DNA of 64,000 bases from Sphingobacterium haloxyli (GTDB taxonomy: Bacteria; Bacteroidota; Bacteroidia; Sphingobacteriales; Sphingobacteriaceae): the NCBI RefSeq assembly GCF_002980525.1, contig NZ_PVBQ01000002.1, forward strand, positions 186,001-250,000, read 5' to 3'. The notes beneath the pieces are model-generated. The model did no database searches. It had not been told where the DNA came from and worked only from the letters and a program-made list of their open reading frames with translations. Made by a program: the position numbers and the translations under genes. Shown here one piece after another: positions 1-7,890 of this stretch; within the stretch, counting starts at the first letter, position 1, and every line of letters begins with the position of its first letter.

Positions 1-11
1 TTAAAATCAGC

Positions 12-42
12 AGCAACCGTTATTTGTACGGTTGCTTTTTTC
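12..42 (+). terminator. Rho-independent terminator of an upstream gene
   Basis: A 9-bp stem (agcaaccgt at 12-20 pairing with acggttgct at 28-36) with a 7-nt loop is followed by a run of T. It probably ends a plus-strand gene lying before the window. Confidence 0.75.
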
Positions 43-57
43 CGTTTTTAACATCGC

Positions 58-104
58 AAGCCTATTTATTGACTATTTCTTTACAATAGTCAGTAAATAG
101 GCTT
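58..104. repeat. Long inverted repeat before the first gene
   Basis: Arms of 20 bp (58-77 and 85-104) pair with one G-T wobble around a 7-nt loop. It lies between the terminator at 12-42 and the start of the gene at 129. No clear T run follows, so it may be a second weak terminator, a leader hairpin or an operator. Its function is not known. Confidence 0.6.
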
Positions 105-117
105 GTCGTTCTTTATA

Positions 118-125
118 TATATTTG
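118..125 (+). promoter_or_regulatory. Bacteroidota-type -7 box (TAnnTTTG)
   Basis: TATATTTG matches the Bacteroidota -7 consensus. It ends three bases before the ATG at 129, which would give a leaderless transcript. No -33 TTG is seen at the usual distance, so this is weak. Confidence 0.3.
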
Positions 126-128
126 CGT

Positions 129-710
129 ATGTTAAATCGTCTAGCCGTCCGGCAAATTTTGCTTATATTATTGTGCTTATTGTTAGGAGATAGTGTTTTT
201 TCACAAGTGGGACTCGGCGTGAAACTAGGAGGCAATTTGTCTAGTGCTGACGCATTTTCTTTTCGTTCATCGAAGCGTTTGGGCGTTCAGGCTGGTGTGA
301 TGATGAACTACCACTTTCATCCGAACATGGCCATTCAAGCGGAGCCTACCTTGAACCTTACGCGGATACGGGCAAATGCCGAGACCACCCAGGAGACAAA
401 CGGGATTGACAAAGGAAACAAAGGCCTGCGTTTTTTTGATTTGCCTATCTTGTTTAGGTTAGATCTTACTCCGGAATTTGCGTTATTGGGAGGGGCTGAG
501 TTCAATTCGCTTTTAAATGAAGACAGGTACCGCTTGCAAAACGGCGAATTGGCTTTCAAGGGTGGGACCCGACTGGGATACACTGTCGGACTAGAATTGG
601 GAAAGTTCTATTTTCGTTACCGTGGATTTGAACGCTCAACTAACGTGCACCGTAGTTGGACAACAATGATTCAGCAATACCAGGTCGGTGTAAAGTGGCG
701 CATTTTATGA
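129..710 (+). CDS. Outer-membrane beta-barrel protein (PorT-like family)
   Basis: This 193-residue protein has an N-terminal signal peptide (positively charged start, Leu-rich core, cleavage near VFSQ). Alternating short strands rich in Gly and aromatic residues follow, with a final strand of the pattern YQVGVKWRIL, as in small eight-stranded barrels of the PorT/outer membrane protein beta-barrel family of Bacteroidota. It should sit in the outer membrane; its ligand or role cannot be told. A TTG at 123 would add two residues, but the ATG at 129 gives the better signal peptide. Its stop codon abuts the stop of the convergent ABC transporter gene with no spacer and no terminator. Function beyond barrel is not assigned. 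Confidence 0.75.
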   Translation: MLNRLAVRQILLILLCLLLGDSVFSQVGLGVKLGGNLSSADAFSFRSSKRLGVQAGVMMNYHFHPNMAIQAEPTLNLTRIRANAETTQETNGIDKGNKGLRFFDLPILFRLDLTPEFALLGGAEFNSLLNEDRYRLQNGELAFKGGTRLGYTVGLELGKFYFRYRGFERSTNVHRSWTTMIQQYQVGVKWRIL

Positions 711-2537
711 TTATATGCCTAACGAATTAAACTGAAGATCGTAAAGCTTTTTGTAATAACCATCTTTAACAGCCAGCAACTCCCTATGTGTGCCAATTTC
801 CTTGATTTCTCCTTTATCGAAAACGATGATTTTATCCGCTCGCTGAATAGTAGACAGGCGGTGTGCAATGACTATAGCCGTTCTACCGACCATCATCTTT
901 TCGATTGCGGTCTGAATGAGTAATTCGGTTTCTGTATCGATCGATGATGTTGCTTCATCTAGGATCAATATAGCGGGGTCATGTACCAATGCTCGGATAA
1001 AAGAGATTAACTGGGCCTGCCCTGAAGATAGCGTAGCACCTCGTTCCTGTACTTGATAATCGAAACCTCCGGGCAATCGCATAATAAAACCGTATGCTCC
1101 GACCTTTTTAGCAGCTTCTATAACTTCTTCCTCGGTAATATCCGAATTATAAAGGGTAATGTTATTGAATATGGTGTCGGAAAATAAGAAAACATCTTGT
1201 AAAACGGTGGCGATGTGTTGACGGAGAGAATGGAGTTTGTACGCACGTATATCTTTGCCATCTAATAAAATACGGCCTTGCTGTATTTCATAAAAACGGC
1301 TGAGTATATTAATGGTAGACGATTTTCCGGCGCCTGTGGCCCCTACTAAAGCGAGGGTTTCTCCAGGCCGGACGTGGAAACTGACATTTTTCAATACCCA
1401 TTTTCCATTGGCATAAATTTCTTTTTCATCCATAACGGAGCTCTCTGTCGAGAGACGGATGGTATCCTCGTTATAAGCAAACCAAACCTTATCAAACTCG
1501 ATCTCACCCGCTATGCTATCTGGCGAAAACGTTCCGTTATCCGGTGTAAATTCTTTGGTATCTAATACATCAAATACCCGCTCTGCGGAAACCATCCCCA
1601 TTTGTAGGGTATTGAATTTATCTATTAGTTCTCGAATAGGTCGGAAAATCATATTGATGTACATCAGGAAGGCAACTACAACTCCCGGCGAGATAGCGTT
1701 GGCGAGAATCTGTTTCGATCCATACCATACCAAAAGGCCGATCGCAATAGCGAGGATAATCTCTAAAACAGGGAAAAAGATAGAAAAATACCAATTCGCG
1801 CGGATATGTGCGTCCCGATGCTTGCTATTGGCCGCCTTAAACTTTTCCATTTCTTGCTTTTCCCGTGAGAAATACTGAATAATAGCCATACCGCTGATAT
1901 GCTCCTGTAAGAACGTATTCAGATTGGATACCCAAGTACGCACATCGACGAAAGCCGATTTCATCGATTCCTTAAATATATAGGTCGCCCATATCAAGAG
2001 CGGCATAGGAATGAGCACGATAAGCGTCAATTGCCAATCTGTATAAAACATGACGCCTGCGATTACAACCAGCTGCAGTAGATCGCCAATAATTTGAATC
2101 AGCCCTTGGGAGAAAATATTGGAGATTGTCTCGAGATCGGAGATCGTCCGTGTGATCAATTTGCCGATAGCCGTATTATCGAAATATTTTAATCGTAAAT
2201 TAATGATATGATTAAATACCTGTATACGGATATCACGAATAACGTTTTGTCCCAAGACGTTGGTCGCCAACGTATGATAATAGCGGATTACCGTCTGTAC
2301 GATTAACAAGGCGATCATGATGACTAACATCCACGTAAGCCCCGTAGCATCAGCTTTTAGGATATACTTGTCCAAGGTGTACTCCACAAGCATGGGCAGC
2401 GCAGGTGCTACCGCGGCCAACAGGATGGTCAATATGACAGAAGCCCAAAATATACCTTTGTAGGGTGCCATATAACGCGCCATCCGTTGGAGAAGTTGGG
2501 AGTCGTATGTTTTGCCAGTTATTTTTTGTTTGTTCAA
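711..2537 (-). CDS. ABC transporter, fused permease and ATPase (MsbA-like)
   Basis: A 608-residue half-transporter of the lipid or multidrug exporter type. Six membrane helices span roughly residues 25-300. The ATPase domain begins near 345 and has Walker A (GATGAGKSS, about 399-407), a signature LSSGQ in place of LSGGQ, Walker B (LILDEATSSID) and the switch His (AHRLS). About 30 extra residues lie between the first ATPase strand and Walker A (about 356-380), as in many Bacteroidota members. It probably works as a homodimer in the inner membrane; the substrate is unknown. The start is a TTG at 2535-2537 that overlaps the stop of truA by four bases, suggesting translational coupling. No in-frame ATG upstream fits better. 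Confidence 0.85.
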   Translation of the reverse strand: MNKQKITGKTYDSQLLQRMARYMAPYKGIFWASVILTILLAAVAPALPMLVEYTLDKYILKADATGLTWMLVIMIALLIVQTVIRYYHTLATNVLGQNVIRDIRIQVFNHIINLRLKYFDNTAIGKLITRTISDLETISNIFSQGLIQIIGDLLQLVVIAGVMFYTDWQLTLIVLIPMPLLIWATYIFKESMKSAFVDVRTWVSNLNTFLQEHISGMAIIQYFSREKQEMEKFKAANSKHRDAHIRANWYFSIFFPVLEIILAIAIGLLVWYGSKQILANAISPGVVVAFLMYINMIFRPIRELIDKFNTLQMGMVSAERVFDVLDTKEFTPDNGTFSPDSIAGEIEFDKVWFAYNEDTIRLSTESSVMDEKEIYANGKWVLKNVSFHVRPGETLALVGATGAGKSSTINILSRFYEIQQGRILLDGKDIRAYKLHSLRQHIATVLQDVFLFSDTIFNNITLYNSDITEEEVIEAAKKVGAYGFIMRLPGGFDYQVQERGATLSSGQAQLISFIRALVHDPAILILDEATSSIDTETELLIQTAIEKMMVGRTAIVIAHRLSTIQRADKIIVFDKGEIKEIGTHRELLAVKDGYYKKLYDLQFNSLGI

Positions 2538-3301
2538 AATGTTGTATCAATATAAGGATAAACAATTTTTGTTAAATATAAGCCGTGTGCCGGCACCGAG
2601 GTACCCGCTTTTGATCGGTCTTTGCTACCGATGACGTCCAGTATAGATTCGGGCGTTTTCTTCTTCAGACCGATATCCAACAAGGTGCCCACGATGGCCC
2701 GAACCATATTCCGCAAAAATCGGTTAGCGGTTATGTGAAAAACAAGGCCATCTTTTGTCTCTTGCCAGTACGCTTGTGTTACAGTACATATATTCGTATA
2801 TACTTGCGTGTGACTCTTCGAAAAACATTCGAAATCCTGGGTACCCACTAGAAATGCAGCGGCTGTATTCATAACCATGACATCGGGGCGTTCGCGTAGT
2901 TGCCAAGATTTATAAAGAAGAAAAGGGTTTTTCCGAAAGTGGATGTGATATTCATATGCTCTTTCCGTTGCGTCGAAACGGGCATGTGCCTCTTTGTCAA
3001 CGGCAAAAACACGGTATACGGCAATATCGTGAGGGAGCAAAGCATTTAGTGAATGCAGAAAACGATCCTCGTTTTTTATGCTGCTCCCGGGTATATCCAG
3101 ATGGACAAAAAGCTGCTTAGCATGCACACCGGTATCTGTCCTGCCTGCACCGATGGTTTCTATTGGATAACGTAAAATTTTACGGAGCGCTTCATTTAGC
3201 CTTTCCTGCACTGAAATAGCATTATCCTGCACCTGCCAGCCATGGTAGGACGTGCCGTCATACGCAATTTCCAAAAAAAAACGTTGTAATGAATCTTCCA
3301 C
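2534..3301 (-). CDS. truA: tRNA pseudouridine(38-40) synthase TruA
   Basis: A 255-residue cytosolic enzyme that converts uridines 38-40 of the tRNA anticodon arm to pseudouridine. The N terminus carries the family strand FFLEIAYDGTSYHGWQVQ, and the catalytic Asp is D56 in GAGRTDTGVHA. The conserved RFLRNMVRAIVG segment lies in the second half. Length fits the family (about 245-270). It is the first gene of a two-gene unit with the ABC transporter, overlapping by four bases. The start lies just beside the A/T-tract hairpin that ends the repeat element at 3326-3683, so its promoter must lie inside or beyond that element. Confidence is high from catalytic motif and full-length match. Confidence 0.95.
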   Translation of the reverse strand: MEDSLQRFFLEIAYDGTSYHGWQVQDNAISVQERLNEALRKILRYPIETIGAGRTDTGVHAKQLFVHLDIPGSSIKNEDRFLHSLNALLPHDIAVYRVFAVDKEAHARFDATERAYEYHIHFRKNPFLLYKSWQLRERPDVMVMNTAAAFLVGTQDFECFSKSHTQVYTNICTVTQAYWQETKDGLVFHITANRFLRNMVRAIVGTLLDIGLKKKTPESILDVIGSKDRSKAGTSVPAHGLYLTKIVYPYIDTTF

Positions 3302-3325
3302 TATACAAAGTTACTTCTTTTCTTT

Positions 3326-3683
3326 TTACTTTTTTTCCCTCAAAAAAAGTAACAAAAAAAATCGTCACTTCAAATGTTTTACATATGGGATAGTGCAGAA
3401 ATAAGTTTGTACAGTTGTAAAACATTTGGATGTGACCTTTTAAGTTAATTAAGGGATAGTACAAATGCGTAAATAATCACGGGCAATAACTGCTCGTGGA
3501 TAAGCGGTATTAAATCGGCCTTGAACTTTTTCGCGCCCATTTTTCAGCAGACTATTCCGTTAAAAACAAAATATTGTCTGAAGCGAAGCGAGTTTATTTT
3601 GTTTAGGAAGAGGCAAAGAAAAATAGCGAAAACGTTCTAAGCCTTGATTTTTTTGTTTCTTTTTTCATTAAGGAAAAAAGAAA
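3326..3683 (+). repeat. Structured intergenic repeat element, copy R1
   Basis: This is the reference copy, lying between divergent truA and the DUF4293 gene. It starts with an A/T-tract hairpin (3326-3352). Module A follows: GTCAC 3364-3368 and CAAATGTTTTAC 3371-3382 pair with GTAAAACATTTG 3417-3428 and GTGAC 3432-3436. Module B is a long imperfect hairpin with an inner 9-bp stem (3564-3572 with 3596-3604) and an outer stem (gaac...gcg near 3522-3534 with 3627-3637). It ends with another A/T-tract hairpin (3656-3683). Bases 3362-3442 are identical to the reverse complement of 40052-40132. No plausible coding frame is present. Confidence 0.85.
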
Positions 3684-3690
3684 ATAGGAG

Positions 3691-3698
3691 TATCTTTG
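3691..3698 (+). promoter_or_regulatory. Candidate -7 box of the DUF4293 operon
   Basis: TATCTTTG matches TAnnTTTG and lies 24 bases before the ATG at 3722, just outside repeat R1. A convincing -33 box is not visible because the region upstream is a T tract. Confidence 0.4.
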
Positions 3699-3721
3699 TT
3701 AAACAAAAAGAAAGTTTAGTT

Positions 3722-4195
3722 ATGATTCAACGTATTCAAACATTATGGCTTTTAGCTGCCGCTATTATTTTATTAGGTCTTTTTGTTTTTCCCTTTGTGA
3801 GCTTTATTGACTTGGTGGGTCTTGGTAAACAAATCTATGTTACGGGGATATATTCTTCAAATAACAATGAATCTGTTCGGGAATCTACATCGATCGCATT
3901 AGCAATTTATGCAGGTATTGTGACCATTGTACCATTACTGATTGTCTTTCAGTACAAAAACAGAAAGAGACAGGTACTTTTCGCGATCGTAGAGATCGTA
4001 TTAGTTATATTGCTGGGAATATGGATGTGGAGTACCGCGCATACGACGTTGGATGTGATCAATCAAAAGTTGCGAGCAGGAAATATTGGCGTGGGCTTTT
4101 TCCTTTTGCCTATTGCTATAATCTTTTTAGGAATGGCTGTAGGGGCCATTCGTAAGGATGAAAAATTGATAAAATCAGCCGATCGTTTGCGATGA
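3722..4195 (+). CDS. DUF4293 family membrane protein
   Basis: A 157-residue inner-membrane protein with four predicted helices (about residues 8-27, 50-68, 77-98 and 118-138). The N terminus MIQRIQTLWLLAAA is the hallmark start of the DUF4293 family, which is restricted to Bacteroidota and has no known function. A longer reading frame begins at 3644 inside the A/T-rich end of repeat R1, but the ATG at 3722, preceded by a purine-rich aaagaaag tract, gives the family start. The stop overlaps the ATG of the next gene in the arrangement ATGA, so the two are probably co-translated. The family assignment is confident, while the role is unknown. Confidence 0.85.
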   Translation: MIQRIQTLWLLAAAIILLGLFVFPFVSFIDLVGLGKQIYVTGIYSSNNNESVRESTSIALAIYAGIVTIVPLLIVFQYKNRKRQVLFAIVEIVLVILLGIWMWSTAHTTLDVINQKLRAGNIGVGFFLLPIAIIFLGMAVGAIRKDEKLIKSADRLR

Positions 4196-4653
4196 AAAGG
4201 TTAATATATTTTTTGTTTTTACCCCTATGTTGGCTCTCTTCCTATGAGCTTTTAGCACAAGAACAGGAACCTGTAAAAAATATACAGGATGATATTCAGG
4301 TTGACGTAAAATCGGTGAAGACACATGCGGATGGGGATACTATTTCCATAGCGTTATTTCTCATTTCTTATCAAATGGATCCGCGGGAATTTAAACTGAA
4401 TACGTTTGCCACGCAGATTGTAGATAGTGAAGGGGGTAAACACCTGTTCTCCACCATGAAGATGGGGCGTGTGTTCGTGCGACTAGCAGACAGGCAAAAT
4501 TACTTACACTATTTACTGGACGAAGATGTGCCCGTACCTTTACTTATACAGGTTGGGGATTGGAATGGAAAGAAAGCATCTAAAGTAATACTCGTGTTTG
4601 AAGATAGTACAGAGGAAGGAAGGTTTATAACACAAGAGGTTGACTTATTCTAG
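4192..4653 (+). CDS. Small secreted protein of unknown function
   Basis: I do not recognise this 153-residue protein. It has a signal peptide (MKRLIYFLFLPL...LLAQ, cleavage after about residue 22) and no lipobox Cys, so it is expected in the periplasm. The mature part is mixed beta-rich, with several Asp and Val strands that suggest a small immunoglobulin-like or jelly-roll fold, but no motif can be named. It overlaps the DUF4293 gene by four bases, and the pair ends at a strong hairpin whose left arm contains the last codons. Co-translation with DUF4293 hints that the two proteins work in the same envelope process. Confidence 0.7.
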   Translation: MKRLIYFLFLPLCWLSSYELLAQEQEPVKNIQDDIQVDVKSVKTHADGDTISIALFLISYQMDPREFKLNTFATQIVDSEGGKHLFSTMKMGRVFVRLADRQNYLHYLLDEDVPVPLLIQVGDWNGKKASKVILVFEDSTEEGRFITQEVDLF

Positions 4654-4668
4654 TCAACCTCTTGTGTT
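4629..4668. terminator. Bidirectional hairpin terminator
   Basis: A perfect 17-bp stem (4629-4645 with 4652-4668) and a 6-nt loop lie between convergent genes; the stop codon of the plus-strand gene is in the loop and right arm. T-rich sequence follows on the plus strand. Confidence 0.8.
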
Positions 4669-4687
4669 ATTCTTTATCGGATAACGT

Positions 4688-5227
4688 TTATCTAGAATAC
4701 CTAAATTGCTGTTTATCCATCATTCCCATTTGATTCTTCATCATTTTAATCTGATCAGCGAGCAGCTTATTTTTATCCGCCTTTTTTGCTTCGGCCAAAA
4801 GTTTCTCCGCTTCGCGTTTATTGCGTTTTGCCATTGCTACGCCTGCTAAACTTAATTTTGCCAAGGCGATATTATGACTCATATGCAAGCCCAAAGATAA
4901 AGCCTTCTTAAAATATTTTTCAGATTGTAGAGGGGCGCGTTGCGATTCTAGAATGCCCAATAGCATATGGTAATATCCGTGTTGGGCACTGATAAGTTGT
5001 TTCTCGTAATTCTTGATATTTCGCAACCATTGTTCCGCTTTAACCATGTTCTCCTTTCTCAGATACCACTGTGCGATAAGCATGTTTTCGTTAAAAAAGA
5101 CAGTCACCCAAGCTAGAATAGTAATAAAAATTCCTAAAATACCCCATCCCCAATGGCCGAACCAAAATAGCGCTACTGTTCCAATTAAGAGAAAGCTGCT
5201 CAGGATAATGCGAATTATATTTGACAT
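4688..5227 (-). CDS. Membrane protein with TPR-like helical repeats
   Basis: A 179-residue protein with two closely spaced N-terminal membrane helices (about residues 5-45) and a cytosolic part made of helix pairs (ENMVKAEQWL, YYHMLLGILESQ, SEKYFKKALSLG, NIALAKLSLAGVA) with the spacing of tetratricopeptide repeats. The C terminus is Lys-rich with a Met-rich tail (KMMKNQMGMM). It is probably an inner-membrane scaffold that binds partner proteins, but no partner is evident. It stands alone, convergent with the DUF4293 pair and divergent from ung. Homologues annotated as tetratricopeptide or DUF2892-like proteins are common in the family, and the precise function is unknown. Confidence 0.65.
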   Translation of the reverse strand: MSNIIRIILSSFLLIGTVALFWFGHWGWGILGIFITILAWVTVFFNENMLIAQWYLRKENMVKAEQWLRNIKNYEKQLISAQHGYYHMLLGILESQRAPLQSEKYFKKALSLGLHMSHNIALAKLSLAGVAMAKRNKREAEKLLAEAKKADKNKLLADQIKMMKNQMGMMDKQQFRYSR

Positions 5228-5317
5228 ATGATTTACCTAAAATAAAATTATGCACAAATATCCGGTTATTTTGGAGTTTATCCAACTTGTTTGCGTGATA
5301 AAATTGTAAAATTTATT

Positions 5318-5325
5318 TAGGTTTG
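5318..5325 (+). promoter_or_regulatory. Candidate -7 box of ung
   Basis: TAGGTTTG fits TAnnTTTG and ends four bases before the ung ATG. A TTG at 5291-5293 lies 24 bases upstream as a possible -33 element. This would give an essentially leaderless mRNA. Confidence 0.35.
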
Positions 5326-5329
5326 TATT

Positions 5330-6001
5330 ATGGCAGAACGTTATGACCCTAGCTGGGAGCCCGTCTTGAAGCCGTTGTTCCGGCAAGACTATATGCGAGC
5401 CCTTTCGACTTTTGTACAGCATGAACGGAGGCAAGCCGTAGTCTTTCCGCCTGAAAATCTCGTATTAAATGCTTTCAGCCTAACCCCCTTTCACGATATT
5501 AAGATTGTCATACTCGGCCAAGATCCTTATCACAATGATGGGCAGGCTCATGGATTATCTTTTTCGGTGCCGGAAGGGATCGCATTACCGCCGTCATTAA
5601 AAAACATCTATAAAGAACTAGCTTCCGATATTCCGGGTTTCCGGTACCCGACGTCCGGGGACCTAACAAAATGGGCTAGACAGGGTGTTTTACTGCTGAA
5701 CGCTACGCTTACTGTGCGCGCTCATCAAGCAGCCTCCCATCAGAGGCGAGGCTGGGAAGAATTTACCGATCAAATCATTCACTTGATATCTCAGAAGTTG
5801 GAAAATGTAGTTTTCATGTTATGGGGGAGCTATGCACAAAAGAAAGCTATGCTGATCGATTCTCAGAAACACTTGATACTAAAAGCTGTTCATCCATCGC
5901 CGCTGTCGGCGCACAGAGGGTTCTTTGGGTGTAGGCATTTCTCCCGCGCCAACGCCTATTTACAATCTAATGGCAGAGAGTCAATAGATTGGCAAATTTA
6001 A
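5330..6001 (+). CDS. ung: Uracil-DNA glycosylase, family 1
   Basis: A 223-residue base-excision repair enzyme that removes uracil from DNA. The water-activating loop GQDPYH (catalytic D65) and the DNA-intercalating loop HPSPLSAHRG (catalytic H188) are both present, as are LPPSLKNIYKE and LLLNATLTVRAH, where N124 recognises uracil. Length and motif order are typical of family 1, so the protein should be active. It is monocistronic: a promoter-like box lies right before the ATG, and its stop codon overlaps by four bases with the stop of the convergent gene downstream, leaving no room for a terminator between them. Confidence 0.96.
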   Translation: MAERYDPSWEPVLKPLFRQDYMRALSTFVQHERRQAVVFPPENLVLNAFSLTPFHDIKIVILGQDPYHNDGQAHGLSFSVPEGIALPPSLKNIYKELASDIPGFRYPTSGDLTKWARQGVLLLNATLTVRAHQAASHQRRGWEEFTDQIIHLISQKLENVVFMLWGSYAQKKAMLIDSQKHLILKAVHPSPLSAHRGFFGCRHFSRANAYLQSNGRESIDWQI

Positions 6002-7074
6002 GCGAACCGTTCTTTTAGCAGGCTAAATTGATAATCCTGATTTGCCAGGCGTTGTAAATGGTGAATGCGTATCTTTCTTCCATGTTGTTTGATATGCGTG
6101 AAGAGAAGATGGCTGTCGTACGTGATTTCATACGGCTGGGATAAATCGAACGACTCCATTGCTTCACCGAGAATGACATACTCCAACTCCCCTTTTGTCG
6201 TAAACCGTCTAATAATGACTTGGTCTTCTGTCGCAGGTTGTATACTGAACCATGCACCATCACCTACGCCGCCCAGATATTGAGCGTCTTTTGGTACAGC
6301 AATAGGTCTGGATGTGAAGTTCATACAGCCAATGATCAGGTCGTTGGGCAAAAGATCTGCTTTCTTTTGTGTCACGTTGTCGCCCAGTTTCTTTAGCAAA
6401 AAGCCAAAAGATTGCCAGCGGTTCATTCGAAAGTGTTTTAAACCTTGTTCGGGCGAAAATGAATAAATCATGCGGTTTGGGACCGCGTTTACCACATTGC
6501 TAATGGGGCTGGCTTTTATCGTTTCCGGGAAATTAATACTGTGTCGCCAGGTATACTGTTTGGACGAACGAATTAGCATGCGGGCAATAAAGCGCGAACA
6601 ATTGTTATTGTGGCGTGCCACAGCACCATAAGGAAAGGTTCCTTGATGGACGCAGTCATCCCCGTACGCCTTAGCTAGTTCAAAATTAATGTGGCGGGCG
6701 ACAGAAAAATAAAGAATGCCGTCGCCGTACATCGCGGGTTTCAATTTCTCGAACTGTTCTACAATTTCTCCGAGATTGATAATATCATTTTTTTTAAATC
6801 TAGCCTTGAGCTTTATCTCCAGGCGGGGGTCTGAAAATTTGGAGCGTGCCCGGCCATATCCCCGGGGTGTGATGTACCGTCCGAAGTCATAGAAGAGCAT
6901 TTCGCCAGTTTCCCGCTTAATTATAACGATACCCGTATGGCCTACTTTGAAATTTAAGTTTTTTACAATGCCGATCTTCCTAAAAAACATCATCCATTTT
7001 TCGTCCCCACGAATGGTGGCATCAGGCCATGTAAGGATAAGGGCTATATCATTATACGTTATGGTCGACTGCAT
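5998..7074 (-). CDS. DUF6695-like protein with a possible permuted papain fold
   Basis: A 358-residue protein without signal peptide or membrane helix, resembling the uncharacterised Bacteroidota family that I believe is listed as DUF6695 (moderate certainty). Two features stand out. GHTGIVII with H46 sits on an early strand, and NNCSRFIARML with C159 sits at the start of a helix. This His-before-Cys order is that of circularly permuted NlpC/P60 (LRAT/YiiX-like) hydrolases, where Cys is the nucleophile, so an amidase, peptidase or acyltransferase activity is possible. The second half (about 190-358) is beta-rich and unassigned. It lies between ung and the Lrp gene and is convergent with ung. 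The fold and function are inferences. Confidence 0.6.
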   Translation of the reverse strand: MQSTITYNDIALILTWPDATIRGDEKWMMFFRKIGIVKNLNFKVGHTGIVIIKRETGEMLFYDFGRYITPRGYGRARSKFSDPRLEIKLKARFKKNDIINLGEIVEQFEKLKPAMYGDGILYFSVARHINFELAKAYGDDCVHQGTFPYGAVARHNNNCSRFIARMLIRSSKQYTWRHSINFPETIKASPISNVVNAVPNRMIYSFSPEQGLKHFRMNRWQSFGFLLKKLGDNVTQKKADLLPNDLIIGCMNFTSRPIAVPKDAQYLGGVGDGAWFSIQPATEDQVIIRRFTTKGELEYVILGEAMESFDLSQPYEITYDSHLLFTHIKQHGRKIRIHHLQRLANQDYQFSLLKERFA

Positions 7075-7089
7075 AGATTTCCTTTTACG

Positions 7090-7560
7090 TTAGTATTCTA
7101 AAGGGATGATGGGTTCTTTTTTGCTGGTCGACATGATCATCATGGTTTGAAAAGTTTTGACAAACGGAATTTTGGATATTTTTTCCATAATAACCGCTTC
7201 ATACGCTTTGATATCCTTTACGTAAACCTTTAACATAAAGTCGCAATTGCCCGTAACATGATGACATTCAGTCACCTCGGGTATAGTTTTGACTGCTTCT
7301 ACAAACTCTGGTATCGCATTGTGTGTGTGGAAGTCTAACGATATTTGGATGAATGATTTAATGCCCAACCCTAATTTTTCTTCGTCTACAAACGCATGAT
7401 AGCTTTTAATAAACCCTGAGTTTTCTAATTTACGCACACGTTCCAATGTGGGAGCGGGCGAAAGGCCGATGTTTGAAGCCAACTGCAGGTTGGTAATTCG
7501 TCCATTTTCCTGTAAAAGTTTCAGGATTTTCAAATCTGTTTTATCTGGTTGATATGGCAT
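7090..7560 (-). CDS. Lrp/AsnC family transcriptional regulator
   Basis: A 156-residue DNA-binding protein. Residues about 6-60 form the AsnC-type helix-turn-helix (DLKILKLLQENGRIT, LSPAPTLERVRKLE), and residues 70-145 form the RAM effector domain with the motif VTGNCDFMLKVYVKD. Family members form octameric or larger ring assemblies and respond to amino acids or related metabolites. It is divergent from sufB across a 330-bp region that holds two AT-rich palindromes, and it lies 15 bases upstream of the possible papain-fold gene on the same strand, so the two may be co-transcribed. The effector and targets are unknown; autoregulation is likely by analogy. Confidence 0.9.
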   Translation of the reverse strand: MPYQPDKTDLKILKLLQENGRITNLQLASNIGLSPAPTLERVRKLENSGFIKSYHAFVDEEKLGLGIKSFIQISLDFHTHNAIPEFVEAVKTIPEVTECHHVTGNCDFMLKVYVKDIKAYEAVIMEKISKIPFVKTFQTMMIMSTSKKEPIIPLEY

Positions 7561-7698
7561 TTCTACAATCAGCTAACGTGAATATTATATTTTACAGAAT
7601 GTAAATATACGGAATATTATTTGGCGAACAAAAAACTTCGTAAAGGCTTGTTTGTTATAGATAAATCTTATTATATTTTCTTTATGTTATTGTTAAAT

Positions 7699-7719
7699 AT
7701 TATCATGAATCATGATAAT
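7699..7719. promoter_or_regulatory. Perfect 21-bp palindrome, candidate operator
   Basis: Ten-base arms ATTATCATGA and TCATGATAAT surround a single A. The size and AT-rich inverted symmetry resemble Fur-type or other dimeric repressor sites. It lies about 115 bases upstream of the sufB -7 box and about 140 bases upstream of the Lrp gene start. The binding protein is not known. Confidence 0.45.
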
Positions 7720-7834
7720 GTCAAAAATATAGAGGCGATACGCATTTACAAGCGCAGAAATGACTTTTGTCATTTTTTTTTCTAAAAAGGACGTTGGAAT
7801 GGTCGTTAGCTTAGGGTATGTCGTCTATTAATCG

Positions 7835-7842
7835 TATCTTTG
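7835..7842 (+). promoter_or_regulatory. Candidate -7 box of the suf operon
   Basis: TATCTTTG matches TAnnTTTG and gives a leader of about 45 bases before the sufB ATG, which is preceded by a purine-rich aaaaaaaggggtagag tract. Confidence 0.45.
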
Positions 7843-7890
7843 TTGTCCAAATTAAGGTAGGAATCGCCGAATAAAAAAAGGGGTAGAGAA

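Larger units (their letters stand above)
7561..7890. other. Divergent control region between the Lrp gene and sufB
   Basis: This 330-bp AT-rich gap has no credible reading frame. Near the Lrp start there is an imperfect palindrome (tatattttaca 7586-7596 with tgtaaatata 7600-7609) flanked by direct repeats of gaatattat (7580-7588 and 7612-7620). A perfect 21-bp palindrome lies at 7699-7719, and a -7 box for sufB at 7835-7842. Confidence 0.5.

Noticed and set aside
3258..3464. Minus-strand frame that encodes the same peptide (GHIQMFYNCTNLFLHYPICKTFEVT) as a plus-strand frame at 39970-40170
   Set aside because: The shared peptide simply reflects the 81 identical bases of repeat copies R1 and R2. 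The frames have no conserved start, run into A/T tracts, and R3 and R4 do not preserve the peptide while they do preserve base pairing.
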